Source: Pyxidicoccus caerfyrddinensis
GTDB lineage: Bacteria > Myxococcota > Myxococcia > Myxococcales > Myxococcaceae
Direction of reading: 5' to 3'
DNA: 64,000 nt
NCBI RefSeq assembly: GCF_010894405.1
Contig: NZ_JAAIYA010000002.1
Location: 1-64,000, forward strand
In this document: one piece after another, positions 7,538-16,753 of the stretch
Layout: each line of letters starts with the position of its first letter
Position numbering within the stretch: position 1 is the stretch's first letter
Program-made: the position numbers and the translations under genes
The notes under the pieces: generated by a model
Told to the model about the DNA's origin: nothing
What the model saw: the letters and a program-made list of their open reading frames with translations, nothing else
The model's database searches: none

Positions 7538-7858
7538 TCAGAAACGTTTGACCTCGGTGAGTACCTGGCGTGAGTAGCGCGCGACAGTGCCGAAGCGCGT
7601 CAGGGCGTCTTCCCTCAGGCGCTTCCCGGCCTCGCTGCTCGCGTAGCGGCGCATGGCCTCCAGCTCCGTCAGTTCGTAATGGCACACGTAGCGTGCCCAG
7701 CCGTCCGGGGCGGGCTCGGTGTCGCGCCACTTGCGGCAGGAGCGGAAGCCCGGCTCGCGCAGCACCTCGGGGACGTGGATGTCCTCGTGCCACCGGTTCC
7801 ATGCCTCCTCGGAGGCGGGGTCCACCTCGATGACGACGACGTAGAGCGCGAGCGTCAT
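7538..7858 (-). CDS. DUF4286/EthD-like dimeric alpha-beta barrel protein
   Basis: The 106-aa protein starts MTLALYVVVIEVDPASEEAW and continues with NRWHEDIHVPEVLREPGF, matching small ferredoxin-like dimeric alpha-beta barrel proteins of the DUF4286 type. The Trp-His pair at the start of helix 1 and the repeated alpha-beta pattern support the fold. Its ATG (7858) overlaps the stop of the upstream lipoprotein gene by 4 bp, so the two are translationally coupled. Function is unknown; members may bind small hydrophobic molecules or act as monooxygenase-like barrels. Confidence 0.75.
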   Translation of the reverse strand: MTLALYVVVIEVDPASEEAWNRWHEDIHVPEVLREPGFRSCRKWRDTEPAPDGWARYVCHYELTELEAMRRYASSEAGKRLREDALTRFGTVARYSRQVLTEVKRF

Positions 7859-9138
7859 GGCTTCGTCCCCGGCACCCAGGTGCCCCAGTCCACCAGCCTC
7901 GTGCCGTCCACCGGCTCCCGCTTGCCGCGCTGGGGGGCGCGGAAGAGGGTGTCGCTCAGCGCCTGGAAGCGGGCCTCCTGCGCCAGCCCGGCCAGCGAGG
8001 CGTCCCACGGGTCGGCGGCATACGTCACGACGCGAGCCCCCCGCGTGCCGCCCACGTCCTCGGGCGTCTCGCGCTGGAGCACCGACACCTTGTGCCCGTT
8101 CAACTCCTGCGTCCCGCGCATCGCGGGGCCAGTCCTCGCCGGCTGCGGCGGCCACTGCTGGGTGTCCAGCGCCTCCCACGCGAGCGAGAGCACGGCCTCC
8201 TCCAGCGGCACCGGCTCCGCCTGCGAGAAGTCCGGGCAGGGCTCCGCGCCGCTCGCGGGCTCGCCGGGCTCCGCCGACTGCAGGCGCAACACGAAGCCGC
8301 GCTCGGCGCCCATGCAGGTGCGCATCACGGACGGGGTGCCGCCCGAGTCCATGTGAATGTCGAACCAGGTGCCCGGGCCCATGGGCAGCGCCATCGTCGG
8401 CGGCGGGGCGGAGGCGTCCGCGCCGCCCTGGCGCACCTCCGTCAGGGTGAGCTGCGAGCCGCCGGCCACGCCGAAGCCGGCCAGCGTGGTGCTCGCGTCC
8501 AAGAGGCCGTTGGTGAGGTACAGCGGCCCGGGGTCTATCGCGTAGAGGCGGCTTTCCTGAGGCCCGTCCACCATGCGCTGGTCATTGAGGTAGCGCTTCG
8601 CTTCCCAGGTGCGGCCGACGGCGGTGAGCTGCTCGGTGCTCTGCACGCCCTTGCGCGCGGCCTCCAGCTTCCGCGTCTCGTCCGAGCGCATGGGCAGCAC
8701 CAGCGAGCGCGCCAGCCGCAGCTGCGGCAGCGGCGCTCCGCCATCTCCCGAGAACGACACGCCCAGCCACACCCAGGGCGCCTTCACCGCCACCACCTCC
8801 ACCGTCACCACCCCGGCCACCGCCGCGGAAGGAACGTTCGTTCCACCGCGCGCGCCCGGCTGGCTCCGGTTGGCGGAGAAGGCGTACGTGACGCGGTCCC
8901 CCACGCGGGCGCGCTGCCACGGCGACGTGCCCTGCGCGGGCGTGGCCGTCTCCGGGCCGGAGGCGTCCGTCGTGGCGGCGTCCGGCGTGGACACCGTCCC
9001 GGCACCCTGGTTCGGGGAGGGCGTGCCGTCGGAGGGTGGGGTGGGTTTCGGTTCCATGCTCTTGCAGCCGGGGCCGAGGGCCAGCGTCGCGCACAGCAGA
9101 ACGGAGCGCGACAAGAAGGGGGCGGGACTCTTTCTCAT
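7855..9138 (-). CDS. Putative lipoprotein of unknown function
   Basis: The 427-residue protein starts MRKSPAPFLSRSVLLCATLA and reaches a Cys at 25 (LGPGCKS), giving an export signal with an atypical lipobox (Gly at -3). A Thr/Pro-rich spacer follows, then a beta-rich domain beginning VGDRVTYAFSANRSQ. No recognised family. It is coupled to the downstream DUF4286 gene and divergent from the DUF4139 gene across 102 bp (9139-9240). The start is fixed by the signal peptide; the longer open frame above it runs through the opposite-strand gene. Confidence 0.7.
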   Translation of the reverse strand: MRKSPAPFLSRSVLLCATLALGPGCKSMEPKPTPPSDGTPSPNQGAGTVSTPDAATTDASGPETATPAQGTSPWQRARVGDRVTYAFSANRSQPGARGGTNVPSAAVAGVVTVEVVAVKAPWVWLGVSFSGDGGAPLPQLRLARSLVLPMRSDETRKLEAARKGVQSTEQLTAVGRTWEAKRYLNDQRMVDGPQESRLYAIDPGPLYLTNGLLDASTTLAGFGVAGGSQLTLTEVRQGGADASAPPPTMALPMGPGTWFDIHMDSGGTPSVMRTCMGAERGFVLRLQSAEPGEPASGAEPCPDFSQAEPVPLEEAVLSLAWEALDTQQWPPQPARTGPAMRGTQELNGHKVSVLQRETPEDVGGTRGARVVTYAADPWDASLAGLAQEARFQALSDTLFRAPQRGKREPVDGTRLVDWGTWVPGTKP

Positions 9139-9240
9139 ACGGGAGACCTCGTATCCGGGCCGGCATTGCGCGACCCCGGGCGGGGCTTGATACACCGGGG
9201 GGACTGGACGTCCCCCAACAATTCTGGAGTTCCGCGCCTC

Positions 9241-11256
9241 ATGCCCACGAACCTGCCCATCCGCCGCGTCGTTCTCTACAAGCATGGAGTTGGCTACTTC
9301 GAGCGCCGGGGGAAGGTGAGCGGCAGCGACACGCTGAACCTGGACTTCAAGGCGCGCGACATGAACGACGTGCTGAAGTCCCTCACGGTGTTGGACTTGT
9401 CGGGCGGCTCGGTGTCGGCGGTGAGCTACGACTCCACCAAGCCGCTGGAGCAGCTGCTGGCGGAGGCCACCATCCGCATTCCGGAGGACGGCAGCCTCAC
9501 GGCGTTGCTGGGCCAGATAAAGGGCGCGCGGGTGCGGGCGCGCGTGGGCGGCGGTCAGGTGGAGGGCGCCATCATCGGCCTGGACTCGCTGGCCATCGCG
9601 GCGGGGGAGACGAGCGTGATGCGCCCGTTCCTGTCGCTGCTGGTGGGTGGCTCGCTGCGTACGTTCGACGTGCTGGAAATCTCCGAGCTGGAGTTCCTCG
9701 ACGAGGCGGTGCGCAAGGATTTGGAGTTCTACCTGGCCACGGTGCTGTCCTCGTACAAGAAGGACAGCAAGCGGATGGCCATCCTCACCGCGGGCCAGGG
9801 CGAGCGCGAGCTGTTCGTCAGCTACGTGGTGGAGGCCCCGGTGTGGAAGACGAGCTACCGCATCCTCCTGGACGAGGGCGAAAAGCCGCTGCTCCAGGGT
9901 TGGGCGCTGGTGGACAACACCGGTGACGAGGACTGGGTGGACGTCCAGTTGTCGCTCATCGCCGGGCTGCCGGTGTCCTTCGTGCACGACCTCTACAACC
10001 CCCGCTACATGAAGCGGCCGGTGGTGGAGGTGCGGACGGAGGCGGCCGCCGCGCCGGTGATTCCGGAGGAGGGCTTCGGCGGCGCCATGGACATGATGGC
10101 GGGCTCGGGCGCGGTCGCCATCGCGGGGCCGCCGTCTCCCGCGCCGGCGATGGCCGCGCCCATGGCGCCCCGCAGGGCCCGGGCGGAGAAGGCGCTCGTC
10201 GGAGGGCCGGGCGGAGGCGGGCCGCGGATTCGCGACGTCCTGGAGCAGCAGGCCATGGCGGTGACGACGCTGACGAAGGAGGTGGGCGACCTCTTCGAGT
10301 ACGGCGTGGACCGGCCGGTGACGGTGCACCGCAACCAGAGCGCGCTGGTGCCCATTCTCCACAAGCCCTTCGAGGGGCGGCGGGTGCTCCTCTACAACCG
10401 GGCCACGCGCGAGAAGAACCCCATGGCCTGCATCGAGCTGAAGAACACCACGGGCCTGACGCTGGAGGGCGGCCCGGTGACGGTGTCCGAGGACGAGCGC
10501 TACGTGGGCGAGGCGATGCTGGACACGATGAAGCCCAACGACAGGCGCTTCGTGCCGTACGCGGTGGAGCTGGGGTGCGTGGTGTCGGTGGAAGACAAGA
10601 TGGAGGACGGGCCGGTGTTCCGCGCGGTGGTGAACCGGGGCACGCTGGTGGTGGAGTACTTCCACGTGCGGCAGACGAAGTACCTGGTGCGCAACAAGGC
10701 GCCCCGGCCGCAGGTGCTCTTCGTGGAGCACCCGCGCACCGGCTGGGAGCTGATGAAGGACATGCCGGAGCCCGCGGAGACGACGGACGGCTTCTGGCGC
10801 TTCAAGCGCGAGCTGGCCCCCAGCGCGCACGATGAATTGGTGGTGGCCGAGCGCACGCGCGGCCAGCGCCAGTACCTCATCTCCAACGTGGGCCTGGACG
10901 AGGTGACGTACTTCGTGTCGTCGCGCTACATCGACCGGCAGGTGGCGGACGCGCTGCGCGAGGTGGTGGCCCTGCGCGACAGGGTGGCCGCGCTGGCGCG
11001 GGACGAGCAGCGCCTGACGGCCGAGCGCGAGCAGCTCTTCAAGGACCAGGAGCGCATCCGCTCCAACATCGAGTCACTCAAGAGCGGCGCGTCGCAGCGC
11101 GAGCTGGCGGAGCGCTTCGTGGGGAAGCTCAACGAGCAGGAGGACCGGCTGGAGGCCATCGGCCGCGAGCTGGAGCGGCTGATGAAGGAGCGGCAGGCGG
11201 CGCAGGAGGAGCTCAACCGCCGCGTCCAGTCCATCAGCTACTCGGCGGAGCTGTAG
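9241..11256 (+). CDS. DUF4139 domain protein with C-terminal coiled coil
   Basis: The 671-aa protein begins NLPIRRVVLYKHGVGYFERR, the conserved start of DUF4139/DUF4140 proteins, with a beta-rich first half (VWKTSYRILLDEGEKPLLQG, VDNTGDEDWVDVQLSL). A Gly/Pro/Ala-rich flexible insert follows (about 270-330), then a second beta domain with the family's NRATREKNPMACIELKNTTG. Residues about 575-665 are a strongly charged coiled coil (RDEQRLTAEREQLFKDQERI). No signal peptide is seen, so it is probably cytoplasmic. Molecular function is unknown. It may be divergently controlled with the lipoprotein on the other strand. Confidence 0.85.
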   Translation: MPTNLPIRRVVLYKHGVGYFERRGKVSGSDTLNLDFKARDMNDVLKSLTVLDLSGGSVSAVSYDSTKPLEQLLAEATIRIPEDGSLTALLGQIKGARVRARVGGGQVEGAIIGLDSLAIAAGETSVMRPFLSLLVGGSLRTFDVLEISELEFLDEAVRKDLEFYLATVLSSYKKDSKRMAILTAGQGERELFVSYVVEAPVWKTSYRILLDEGEKPLLQGWALVDNTGDEDWVDVQLSLIAGLPVSFVHDLYNPRYMKRPVVEVRTEAAAAPVIPEEGFGGAMDMMAGSGAVAIAGPPSPAPAMAAPMAPRRARAEKALVGGPGGGGPRIRDVLEQQAMAVTTLTKEVGDLFEYGVDRPVTVHRNQSALVPILHKPFEGRRVLLYNRATREKNPMACIELKNTTGLTLEGGPVTVSEDERYVGEAMLDTMKPNDRRFVPYAVELGCVVSVEDKMEDGPVFRAVVNRGTLVVEYFHVRQTKYLVRNKAPRPQVLFVEHPRTGWELMKDMPEPAETTDGFWRFKRELAPSAHDELVVAERTRGQRQYLISNVGLDEVTYFVSSRYIDRQVADALREVVALRDRVAALARDEQRLTAEREQLFKDQERIRSNIESLKSGASQRELAERFVGKLNEQEDRLEAIGRELERLMKERQAAQEELNRRVQSISYSAEL

Positions 11257-11428
11257 CCGAGAGGCACCGCATCATGGAAGGGCGCGCGTGGGCTTTCGTA
11301 CGGATGGGCCCGGAGCCTTTCAGGGAATCCGGGATGGGGTGGTAGCTTCGGGCTCGTGGTTGGGGCCGGCCATCTCTGGCGCCGTGTATGTGACGGGCGC
11401 CGATGACCCCCATCGAGGGAGGGACTTC

Positions 11429-11920
11429 ATGAGGCTCTGGGCAGGCGTTGCCGTGGTGCTCGCTGTCGGGTGCGGAGGGGCCGAGGATGCGCCGCACCGG
11501 CCGGTGCGGGACGCGTTGAGACTCCCGGAGCAGCGCGTCTGCGAGCAGTTCACGCTCTCCCTGGAGGAGGCGTACCTCCCCTGCCGCGAGGGCTGCTACA
11601 GCCGCGTCCAGCTCACGGACGACGGGGTCGGCTACGTGGCACTGGCGGATGAGAAGGGGCAGCCCGAGGCCAGGTTCCTCTTCGCGCTCACCGCGGAGGA
11701 GCTGGGCTCCCTGAAGGCGACCCTGGCGGAGTCGTTCACCCAGAAGTGGGAGGACGCGTACGGGTGCCCCGGCTGCACCGACGAGCAGCGGTACACCGTT
11801 GGGTACCTATGCAACGGGTGGGGATGGATGTCGACCGTGGTGGGCGCGAGGCAGCGGCCGGAGTTCCTCGAGCCGCTGATTTCCCGGCTGCGGGAGCTGC
11901 GCGAGAGTCACGCGCCCTGA
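11429..11920 (+). CDS. Small putative lipoprotein
   Basis: The 163-residue product has a short hydrophobic signal and lipobox (MRLWAGVAVVLAVGCGG, Cys 16), so it is predicted to be outer-membrane anchored. The mature part carries several cysteines (YLPCREGCYSR, YGCPGCTDEQRY, YLCNGWGW), suggesting disulfides. ATG 11429 has GAGGGAGG just upstream; an open frame from 11288 lacks features. No known family. It ends 15 bp before a convergent lipoprotein gene. Confidence 0.7.
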   Translation: MRLWAGVAVVLAVGCGGAEDAPHRPVRDALRLPEQRVCEQFTLSLEEAYLPCREGCYSRVQLTDDGVGYVALADEKGQPEARFLFALTAEELGSLKATLAESFTQKWEDAYGCPGCTDEQRYTVGYLCNGWGWMSTVVGARQRPEFLEPLISRLRELRESHAP

Positions 11921-11935
11921 AGCGGCGCCCCGCGT

Positions 11936-12733
11936 CTAGAGGCCGTAGTCGTGCTGGAAGTGGTCCTGGCACACCGGCCACATCCGCAGGGCGAACTGTG
12001 TCTCGCCGCCCTGGCACCAGGCCGGGGCGTTGCCGCCCGTGTGGCACGCCTCCCGGTAGAAGGCGTGCGCGTCGTCCGGGCCGGTGCAGCTGTCGTACGC
12101 CTCCGCCAGGGACACGCCGTACTCGTCCACCGTGCTCTCGACGCACTCCTTGATGGGCAGCGCCACGTCCCAGTCGCACCGGCGATACAGCGCCGGGTCC
12201 ACCACGGGCGCGCACGCGCCGTTGGCGCAGTCCAGCTGCAGGCGGAACTGCTTGCCCGCGCCGGTGCCGGTGCTCACCACCGCGAGGTAGTCACCGCCCT
12301 GCGCCAGCGTGAGTGCGTCCACCCGGCTGAGCTGCCCGTAGCCGGAGTCGTCGTCCTGCGCGAGCGCCGCGCCGCCGTAGCTGCCATCCGCCCGGCGCGG
12401 GCCGTACACGAACAGGCCCGTGTCCAGGTACATGCTGCTGCCCAGGTGCGTCACCTCCAGCTTCACCTGCGCGCCGGGGCGCACGCTGAAGCCGAAGGAC
12501 AGGTACTGCGGGTTCGCCGTGAAGCGCGTCTGAACCGCGCCGCCCAGCTCCACGCGGCCCATGTACTCCGTGCTGTCCAGGACGTTGCCGCTCGCCGACG
12601 CGGGCGGTGCGTACAGCAGGGGCTGGGCACTCTCGCCGAGGGAGGAGCCGCCTTCCGGCTCCTGCGCGGGCCCACAGCCCCACAGCATCAGCGCGGGGAG
12701 CATCAGCCACGACTGCAACCGCTTGCGAAGCAT
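11936..12733 (-). CDS. Putative lipoprotein with a PPC-like beta-sandwich domain
   Basis: The 265-aa product has signal MLRKRLQSWLMLPALMLWGC (lipid Cys 20), then a region like a bacterial pre-peptidase C-terminal (PPC) domain: VELGGAVQTRFTANPQYLSF, LDTGLFVYG, QDDDSGYGQLSRVD, GGDYLAVVSTGTG. The C-terminal 75 residues are Cys-rich (CANGAC, RRCDWD, ECVES, SCTGPDD, ACHTGG, WCQGG), likely disulfide-bonded. AGGAAG precedes ATG 12733. A surface binding role is possible but unproven. The 259 bp upstream to the next stop hold its promoter; nothing else was recognised there. Confidence 0.7.
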   Translation of the reverse strand: MLRKRLQSWLMLPALMLWGCGPAQEPEGGSSLGESAQPLLYAPPASASGNVLDSTEYMGRVELGGAVQTRFTANPQYLSFGFSVRPGAQVKLEVTHLGSSMYLDTGLFVYGPRRADGSYGGAALAQDDDSGYGQLSRVDALTLAQGGDYLAVVSTGTGAGKQFRLQLDCANGACAPVVDPALYRRCDWDVALPIKECVESTVDEYGVSLAEAYDSCTGPDDAHAFYREACHTGGNAPAWCQGGETQFALRMWPVCQDHFQHDYGL

Positions 12734-12992
12734 TGCGCACTTCCTGGGGTGTGGGTCTCGGAACGACGGTCGGTCCGGAAGGGTGGCGGGCGTGTGCCAC
12801 ACCCCGCGCCCCGCGTTCAAGGCACAACGCTTCATTTGCCGTGTAACCACCACTGTTGGCACCGCTGTCACACCCCTGGCGCGGGGGTGAAGCGTCTGCC
12901 ACCCGGCTGTCATCCGGGCCGGGTGTGGGCGGCGCCTACAGCGCCTTCGCGGGAGGACCCCGGCTCACCCGAAGGAGCTGTGCTGGCGCAGC

Positions 12993-13562
12993 TCACCCGG
13001 AAGAAATGCGCCAGCGCAGGGCGCCGTCGGCCCCGGGGGCGATGACCTCCACGCGGGGATTCTTCGCGCTGGAGCACTCGAGGTACGCCTTGAAGCCGCC
13101 GGCCAGCTCGTTGAGGGACACCGGCGTCTGGTACGAGAACTGGCGCAGCGTCAGCACGCCCATGCCGTTCTCTTCCGAGTGCAGCAGCTCGCCCTGGTCG
13201 CAGTACGAGCGCCACATGCGCCGCGCCATGCCGAGCACCATGTTGGGCGTGGTGAAGCGCAGCACCATCTTGAAGATGGAGTGGATGTCGCGAAGCGTGA
13301 CTTCGTAGCCAATCGTCTGCGCGCCCGCGGCCTTGCCCTCGAAGTGCTGGTCCACCACGTGCTGGATGATGCCGAAGTACGTCTCCACCGGCACCCAGCC
13401 CACCGCGAGCGTCGTGCGCGGGTCGGTGTGCGTTCTCAGCTCCGGCGCCAGCGACTCCACGGCCAGGCGCGCCGTCTCTTCCCCAAACCGCTCATGCACA
13501 TAGGCGAGCAGGTTCTGGACGGTGAAGCCTTTGTAATGCACCCCAGACAGTGAAGATGTCAC
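12993..13562 (-). CDS. Uncharacterised myxobacterial protein (DUF2378/V4R-like size and course)
   Basis: From GTG 13562 the product is 189 residues, with FTVQNLLAYVHERFGEETAR, WVPVETYFGIIQHVVDQHF and IHSIFKMVLRFTTPNMVLG. The helix-rich N-half and beta-rich C-half (VLTLRQFSYQTPVS) resemble the size and layout of DUF2378 and V4R/haem-NO-binding-like domains, but I cannot assign a family. GTG at 13541 is an alternative start. A 27-nt imperfect hairpin (13585-13611) lies just upstream of the start and could affect translation. Confidence 0.6.
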   Translation of the reverse strand: MTSSLSGVHYKGFTVQNLLAYVHERFGEETARLAVESLAPELRTHTDPRTTLAVGWVPVETYFGIIQHVVDQHFEGKAAGAQTIGYEVTLRDIHSIFKMVLRFTTPNMVLGMARRMWRSYCDQGELLHSEENGMGVLTLRQFSYQTPVSLNELAGGFKAYLECSSAKNPRVEVIAPGADGALRWRISSG

Positions 13563-13941
13563 GGCTCGCTGCCCCCCGCGCCAGCCGGTGGGGCTGATGT
13601 AGCCCGACCGGAGTAGACGACGAATCTGTATGCTAGAGCACCCCGCAAGCCAGCGAAAATAGCTGGCCGTGAACCGCTCGAGCCCGCCGCGCGCCTGCGC
13701 CCGCCCTCTGGGAGAGGCTCCGAGTGCAGCCGCCGCTCTCAGGGTATTCCGGGCTTCGTGGCCGCTGCGCTGCAACACTACAGTGAGACTGCCTTTTCGG
13801 GGCCTGACTGAGAAATGTAGAGATGTATTCCCGGAAAGACAGACATGGCCCCGGGCTGAAGAAAGCCATGTCGGGAGCCGCCTGACGGACTGGGAGTGAA
13901 ACACGCCTCCCAGTCCCGGGCCGCCGGACTTGAAAGGTGAT
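13563..13941. other. Intergenic region with two hairpins, no gene seen
   Basis: This 379-bp gap on the minus-strand side holds the upstream region of the 12993-13562 gene. Visible structures are an imperfect 11-bp stem at 13585-13611 (CCGGTGGGGCT against AGCCCGACCGG), a GCCAGC/GCTGGC repeat with an A-rich loop at 13649-13667, and the terminator at 13887-13916. Open frames here lack coding character. Confidence 0.5.
13887..13916 (-). terminator. Hairpin terminator after amidohydrolase gene
   Basis: A perfect 10-bp stem GGACTGGGAG / CTCCCAGTCC with a 10-base loop lies 26 bp past the stop of the minus-strand amidohydrolase gene. Confidence 0.6.
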
Positions 13942-15642
13942 TCAGGTGCCGGGGGCGCGATAGACCTCCGCGCCGGCCACCACCGTCAGGCGCACCTGGG
14001 CGCCGGGCAATGCGGCGGGGGGCGCGTCGACCGGGTCCACGGACAGCGCGACGAAGTCCGCGTCCATGCCCGGCTTCAGGCGGCCGCGCTGGCCTTCCGC
14101 GAAGGACGCGTAGGCGGCGCCCACGGTGAAGCCCTCCAGCGCCTCCTGGCCGCTCAGCCGCTGGTCGGCGTACCACCCGGCCGACGGCTGGCCCTGCACG
14201 TCCTGCCGCGTGCGCGCCGCGTACAGCCCGCCGAGCACGTCCGGGTGCTCCACCGGGAAGTCACTGCCCAGCGCCAGCACCGCGCCGGACGCCTTCAGCC
14301 GCTGCCACGCGTACGCGCCACGGATGCGCTCCGGGCCCACGCGCGCCTCGGCCCACGGCATGTCGCTGGTGGCATGGGTGGGCTGTACGCTGGCGATGAA
14401 GCCGTTCTTCCCCAGCCGGTCGATGTCCTCCAGCCGCATCACCTGCGCGTGCTCCACGCGGTGCCGGCCGTCCTTCGAGCCGGTGGCCTCGGCCGCGCGG
14501 GTGAGCGCGTCCAGCACCAGGGTGTTGGCCCTGTCGCCAATGGCGTGCGTGCACACCTGGAAGCCCTTGCCCATGAAGGCCGCCGCGCGCCGCTCGTACT
14601 CCTCGGGGGACAGCAGCAGGAGGCCTTTGTGGCCGGGCTCGTCGCTGTAGTCCTTGTGCAGCGCCGCGCCCCGGCTGCCCAGCGCGCCGTCCAGCATGAG
14701 CTTCACCGCGCGCAGGGTGAGCATCTTCCCCTGGAAGGGGCCGTCCTTCAGGTACGTCTCGCGCTCCGCCGTCTGGCCGTCCGCCATGGCGTAGACGCGC
14801 AGGGGCAGCTTGCCTTCCGCGTCCCACCGCTGGAGGAGGCGGAAGGTGCGCAGGTCCATGCCCGCGTCATGCACGCCGGTGAGCCCCGCTTTGGCGCAGC
14901 GCTCCAGCGCCGCCCGCAGCCGCGCCTCGTGCTGTGCCTCCGAGGGAGGCGGCAGCACCGCGAACACCAGGTCCATGGCGTTGTCCACGAGCACGCCGGT
15001 GGGCTCGCCGTCCGGACCCCGGAGGATGCGGCCGCCGGCGGGGTCCTTGGTGTCGCGGCCAATCTTCGCGCGCCGCAGGGCCTCGCTGTTGACCCACAGC
15101 GCGTGGCCGTCCACGCGGGTCAGCGCCACCGGCGTCGTGGGGTACTTCGCGTCCAATTCCGTGCGCGAGGGGAAGGCCTTCTCCGGCCAGTCGTTCTGGT
15201 CCCACCCGTTGCCGATGAGCCACTCGCCCTGGTACGCCGTCTGGGGCGCACCGGTGACGCGCGCCACCGCCTCCGCCTTCGTGGGCGTGCCCTCCAGGTC
15301 CACCGACACCAGCCCGCCGCCCAGCCCTGCCAGGTGGCCGTGCGAGTCGGTGAGGCCCGGCACGACCGTGGCGTCGCCCAGGTCCACCACGCGCGCGCCC
15401 TCACCCGCGGCGGCGAGCACCTCCTCCTTCGTGCCCGTGGCCAGCACCTTGCCCTCGCGCACCGCGAGCGCCGTCACCACCGGCCGGTCCGCGTCCAGCG
15501 TCCGCACGCGGGCCGCCACGTACACCGTGGTGCCCGCCGCCTGGGAGGCGTCCTGCCCCGCCTCGGGGCCGCGCCGCGCGCAGCCGGCCACGCCCGTCAG
15601 AAGGAGCACCGCACCGAAGAGTCCACCGATTCGTCGCAGCAT
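13942..15642 (-). CDS. Exported amidohydrolase-family lipoprotein (YtcJ-like)
   Basis: The 566-residue protein has a lipoprotein signal (GLFGAVLLLTGVAGCARR, Cys 22), then an amidohydrolase fold: small beta-sandwich with AALREGKVLATG-like strands, metal motif VVPGLTDSHGHLAGLGGG (HxH), VCTHAIGDRAN, HRVEHAQVM and LALGSDFPVEHPD (metal Asp), ending in GRLKPGMDADFVALS. This order fits the YtcJ/NfdA-type metal-dependent hydrolases (amide or formamide hydrolysis); the natural substrate is unknown. Start 15642 is fixed by the signal sequence. It ends at a hairpin (13887-13916). Confidence 0.88.
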   Translation of the reverse strand: MLRRIGGLFGAVLLLTGVAGCARRGPEAGQDASQAAGTTVYVAARVRTLDADRPVVTALAVREGKVLATGTKEEVLAAAGEGARVVDLGDATVVPGLTDSHGHLAGLGGGLVSVDLEGTPTKAEAVARVTGAPQTAYQGEWLIGNGWDQNDWPEKAFPSRTELDAKYPTTPVALTRVDGHALWVNSEALRRAKIGRDTKDPAGGRILRGPDGEPTGVLVDNAMDLVFAVLPPPSEAQHEARLRAALERCAKAGLTGVHDAGMDLRTFRLLQRWDAEGKLPLRVYAMADGQTAERETYLKDGPFQGKMLTLRAVKLMLDGALGSRGAALHKDYSDEPGHKGLLLLSPEEYERRAAAFMGKGFQVCTHAIGDRANTLVLDALTRAAEATGSKDGRHRVEHAQVMRLEDIDRLGKNGFIASVQPTHATSDMPWAEARVGPERIRGAYAWQRLKASGAVLALGSDFPVEHPDVLGGLYAARTRQDVQGQPSAGWYADQRLSGQEALEGFTVGAAYASFAEGQRGRLKPGMDADFVALSVDPVDAPPAALPGAQVRLTVVAGAEVYRAPGT

Positions 15643-15798
15643 CGTGTCTCGCACCTGCCGTTGGAGGCCCGCCCCGGGCCTGGGGCGGGCGGCGGGGGGC
15701 ACTCTGGCGCAGTCAGGGGACACGGGCCAGTGACTTGCCGCGCGGCATGCCCTGGCATGCAAGGCATTGCGCGGTGCGTCTGGCTTTGCCTCAGGGGT

Positions 15799-16572
15799 TC
15801 ACGGGTGGTCCGCGTGCAGCCGGTGCCGCCACGAGGTGCGCTGCGTGGTGTAGCGCGGGTTCTGGAACAGCTTGATGAGCACCACGCCGGCCGCGAAGCC
15901 GCCCACGTGCGCCCAGAAGGCCACGCCGCCGGACACCATCTCTTCCATGGTCATCAACTGCGGCAGGCCGCTGATGACCTGCACCACGAACCACCACAGC
16001 AGCACCGCCCAGGCGGGCACCGGGATGATTTGAATGAAGATGAAGATGACGAAGATCATGTTCACCCGCACGCGCGGGTAGAGCACCAGGTAGGCGCCCA
16101 TGATGCCGGAGATGGCGCCGGAGGCCCCCACCGTCGGCATCGTCGAGGACGGGTCCACCAGCACGTGCGCCGCCGCCGCCGCCAGCCCGCACAGCAGGTA
16201 GAACACGACGAAGCGCAGGCGCCCCATGCTGTCCTCGACGTTGTTGCCGAAGACCCAGAAGAAGAGGCAGTTGCCGATGAGGTGCATCCACCCGCCATGC
16301 AGGAACATGGAGGTGAGCGGGGTGAGCTTGTCCAGGGACGGGCTGGTGACGCCGCACGACAGGCCGTCGCCCAGCTTCAGGATGGAGTTGTAGGGCAGCA
16401 TCCCCGTCAGCTTCGCGGGCACCATGCCCAGGGAGCACACGCTCTCCGCGAGCTTGAGGGCATCCAGCCCCGCCCCCTGGATGACCACCCAGGTGAAGAG
16501 GATGGCGCCGAGCAGCAGGTACGTCACCACGGGGGTGCGCAGGGTCGGGTTGTCGTCGCTGATGGGAATCAT
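15799..16572 (-). CDS. Rhomboid family intramembrane serine protease
   Basis: The 257-aa polytopic membrane protein carries the rhomboid catalytic set: GWMHLIGN (H97, N101 of the oxyanion region), VGASGAISGIMGAY with nucleophile S151, and AFWAHVGGFAAG with base H222. Six or more membrane segments begin with VVTYLLLGAILFTWVV. It cleaves transmembrane substrates within the bilayer; none can be named. ATG 16572 starts at the family N-terminus. It is divergent from the lipoprotein at 16754 across a region containing a perfect 25-bp palindrome. Confidence 0.9.
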   Translation of the reverse strand: MIPISDDNPTLRTPVVTYLLLGAILFTWVVIQGAGLDALKLAESVCSLGMVPAKLTGMLPYNSILKLGDGLSCGVTSPSLDKLTPLTSMFLHGGWMHLIGNCLFFWVFGNNVEDSMGRLRFVVFYLLCGLAAAAAHVLVDPSSTMPTVGASGAISGIMGAYLVLYPRVRVNMIFVIFIFIQIIPVPAWAVLLWWFVVQVISGLPQLMTMEEMVSGGVAFWAHVGGFAAGVVLIKLFQNPRYTTQRTSWRHRLHADHP

Positions 16573-16657
16573 CGCTGGGCCCCATCTTGAGCACGGCTCG
16601 CCACGGGTGGCACGTGAATGGACGGGGCGGAGGCCACACACACGGAGCGTGGGCGAT

Positions 16658-16682
16658 AGACAGTTGCCCTGGGCAACTGTCT
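16658..16682. promoter_or_regulatory. Perfect 25-bp palindrome between divergent genes
   Basis: Arms AGACAGTTGCCC and GGGCAACTGTCT flank a single T, giving 12 perfect base pairs. It lies between the rhomboid gene start (16572, minus) and a lipoprotein gene start (16754, plus). Position and symmetry suggest a dimeric regulator's operator serving one or both promoters; a terminator is unlikely because both genes point away. Confidence 0.6.
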
Positions 16683-16753
16683 GGCCGGGCACTTGGCGCC
16701 GGGCGACGGGTGAGGGATGGTTACCCACCTCACACTCCCGCGGAGTCTTGAGA

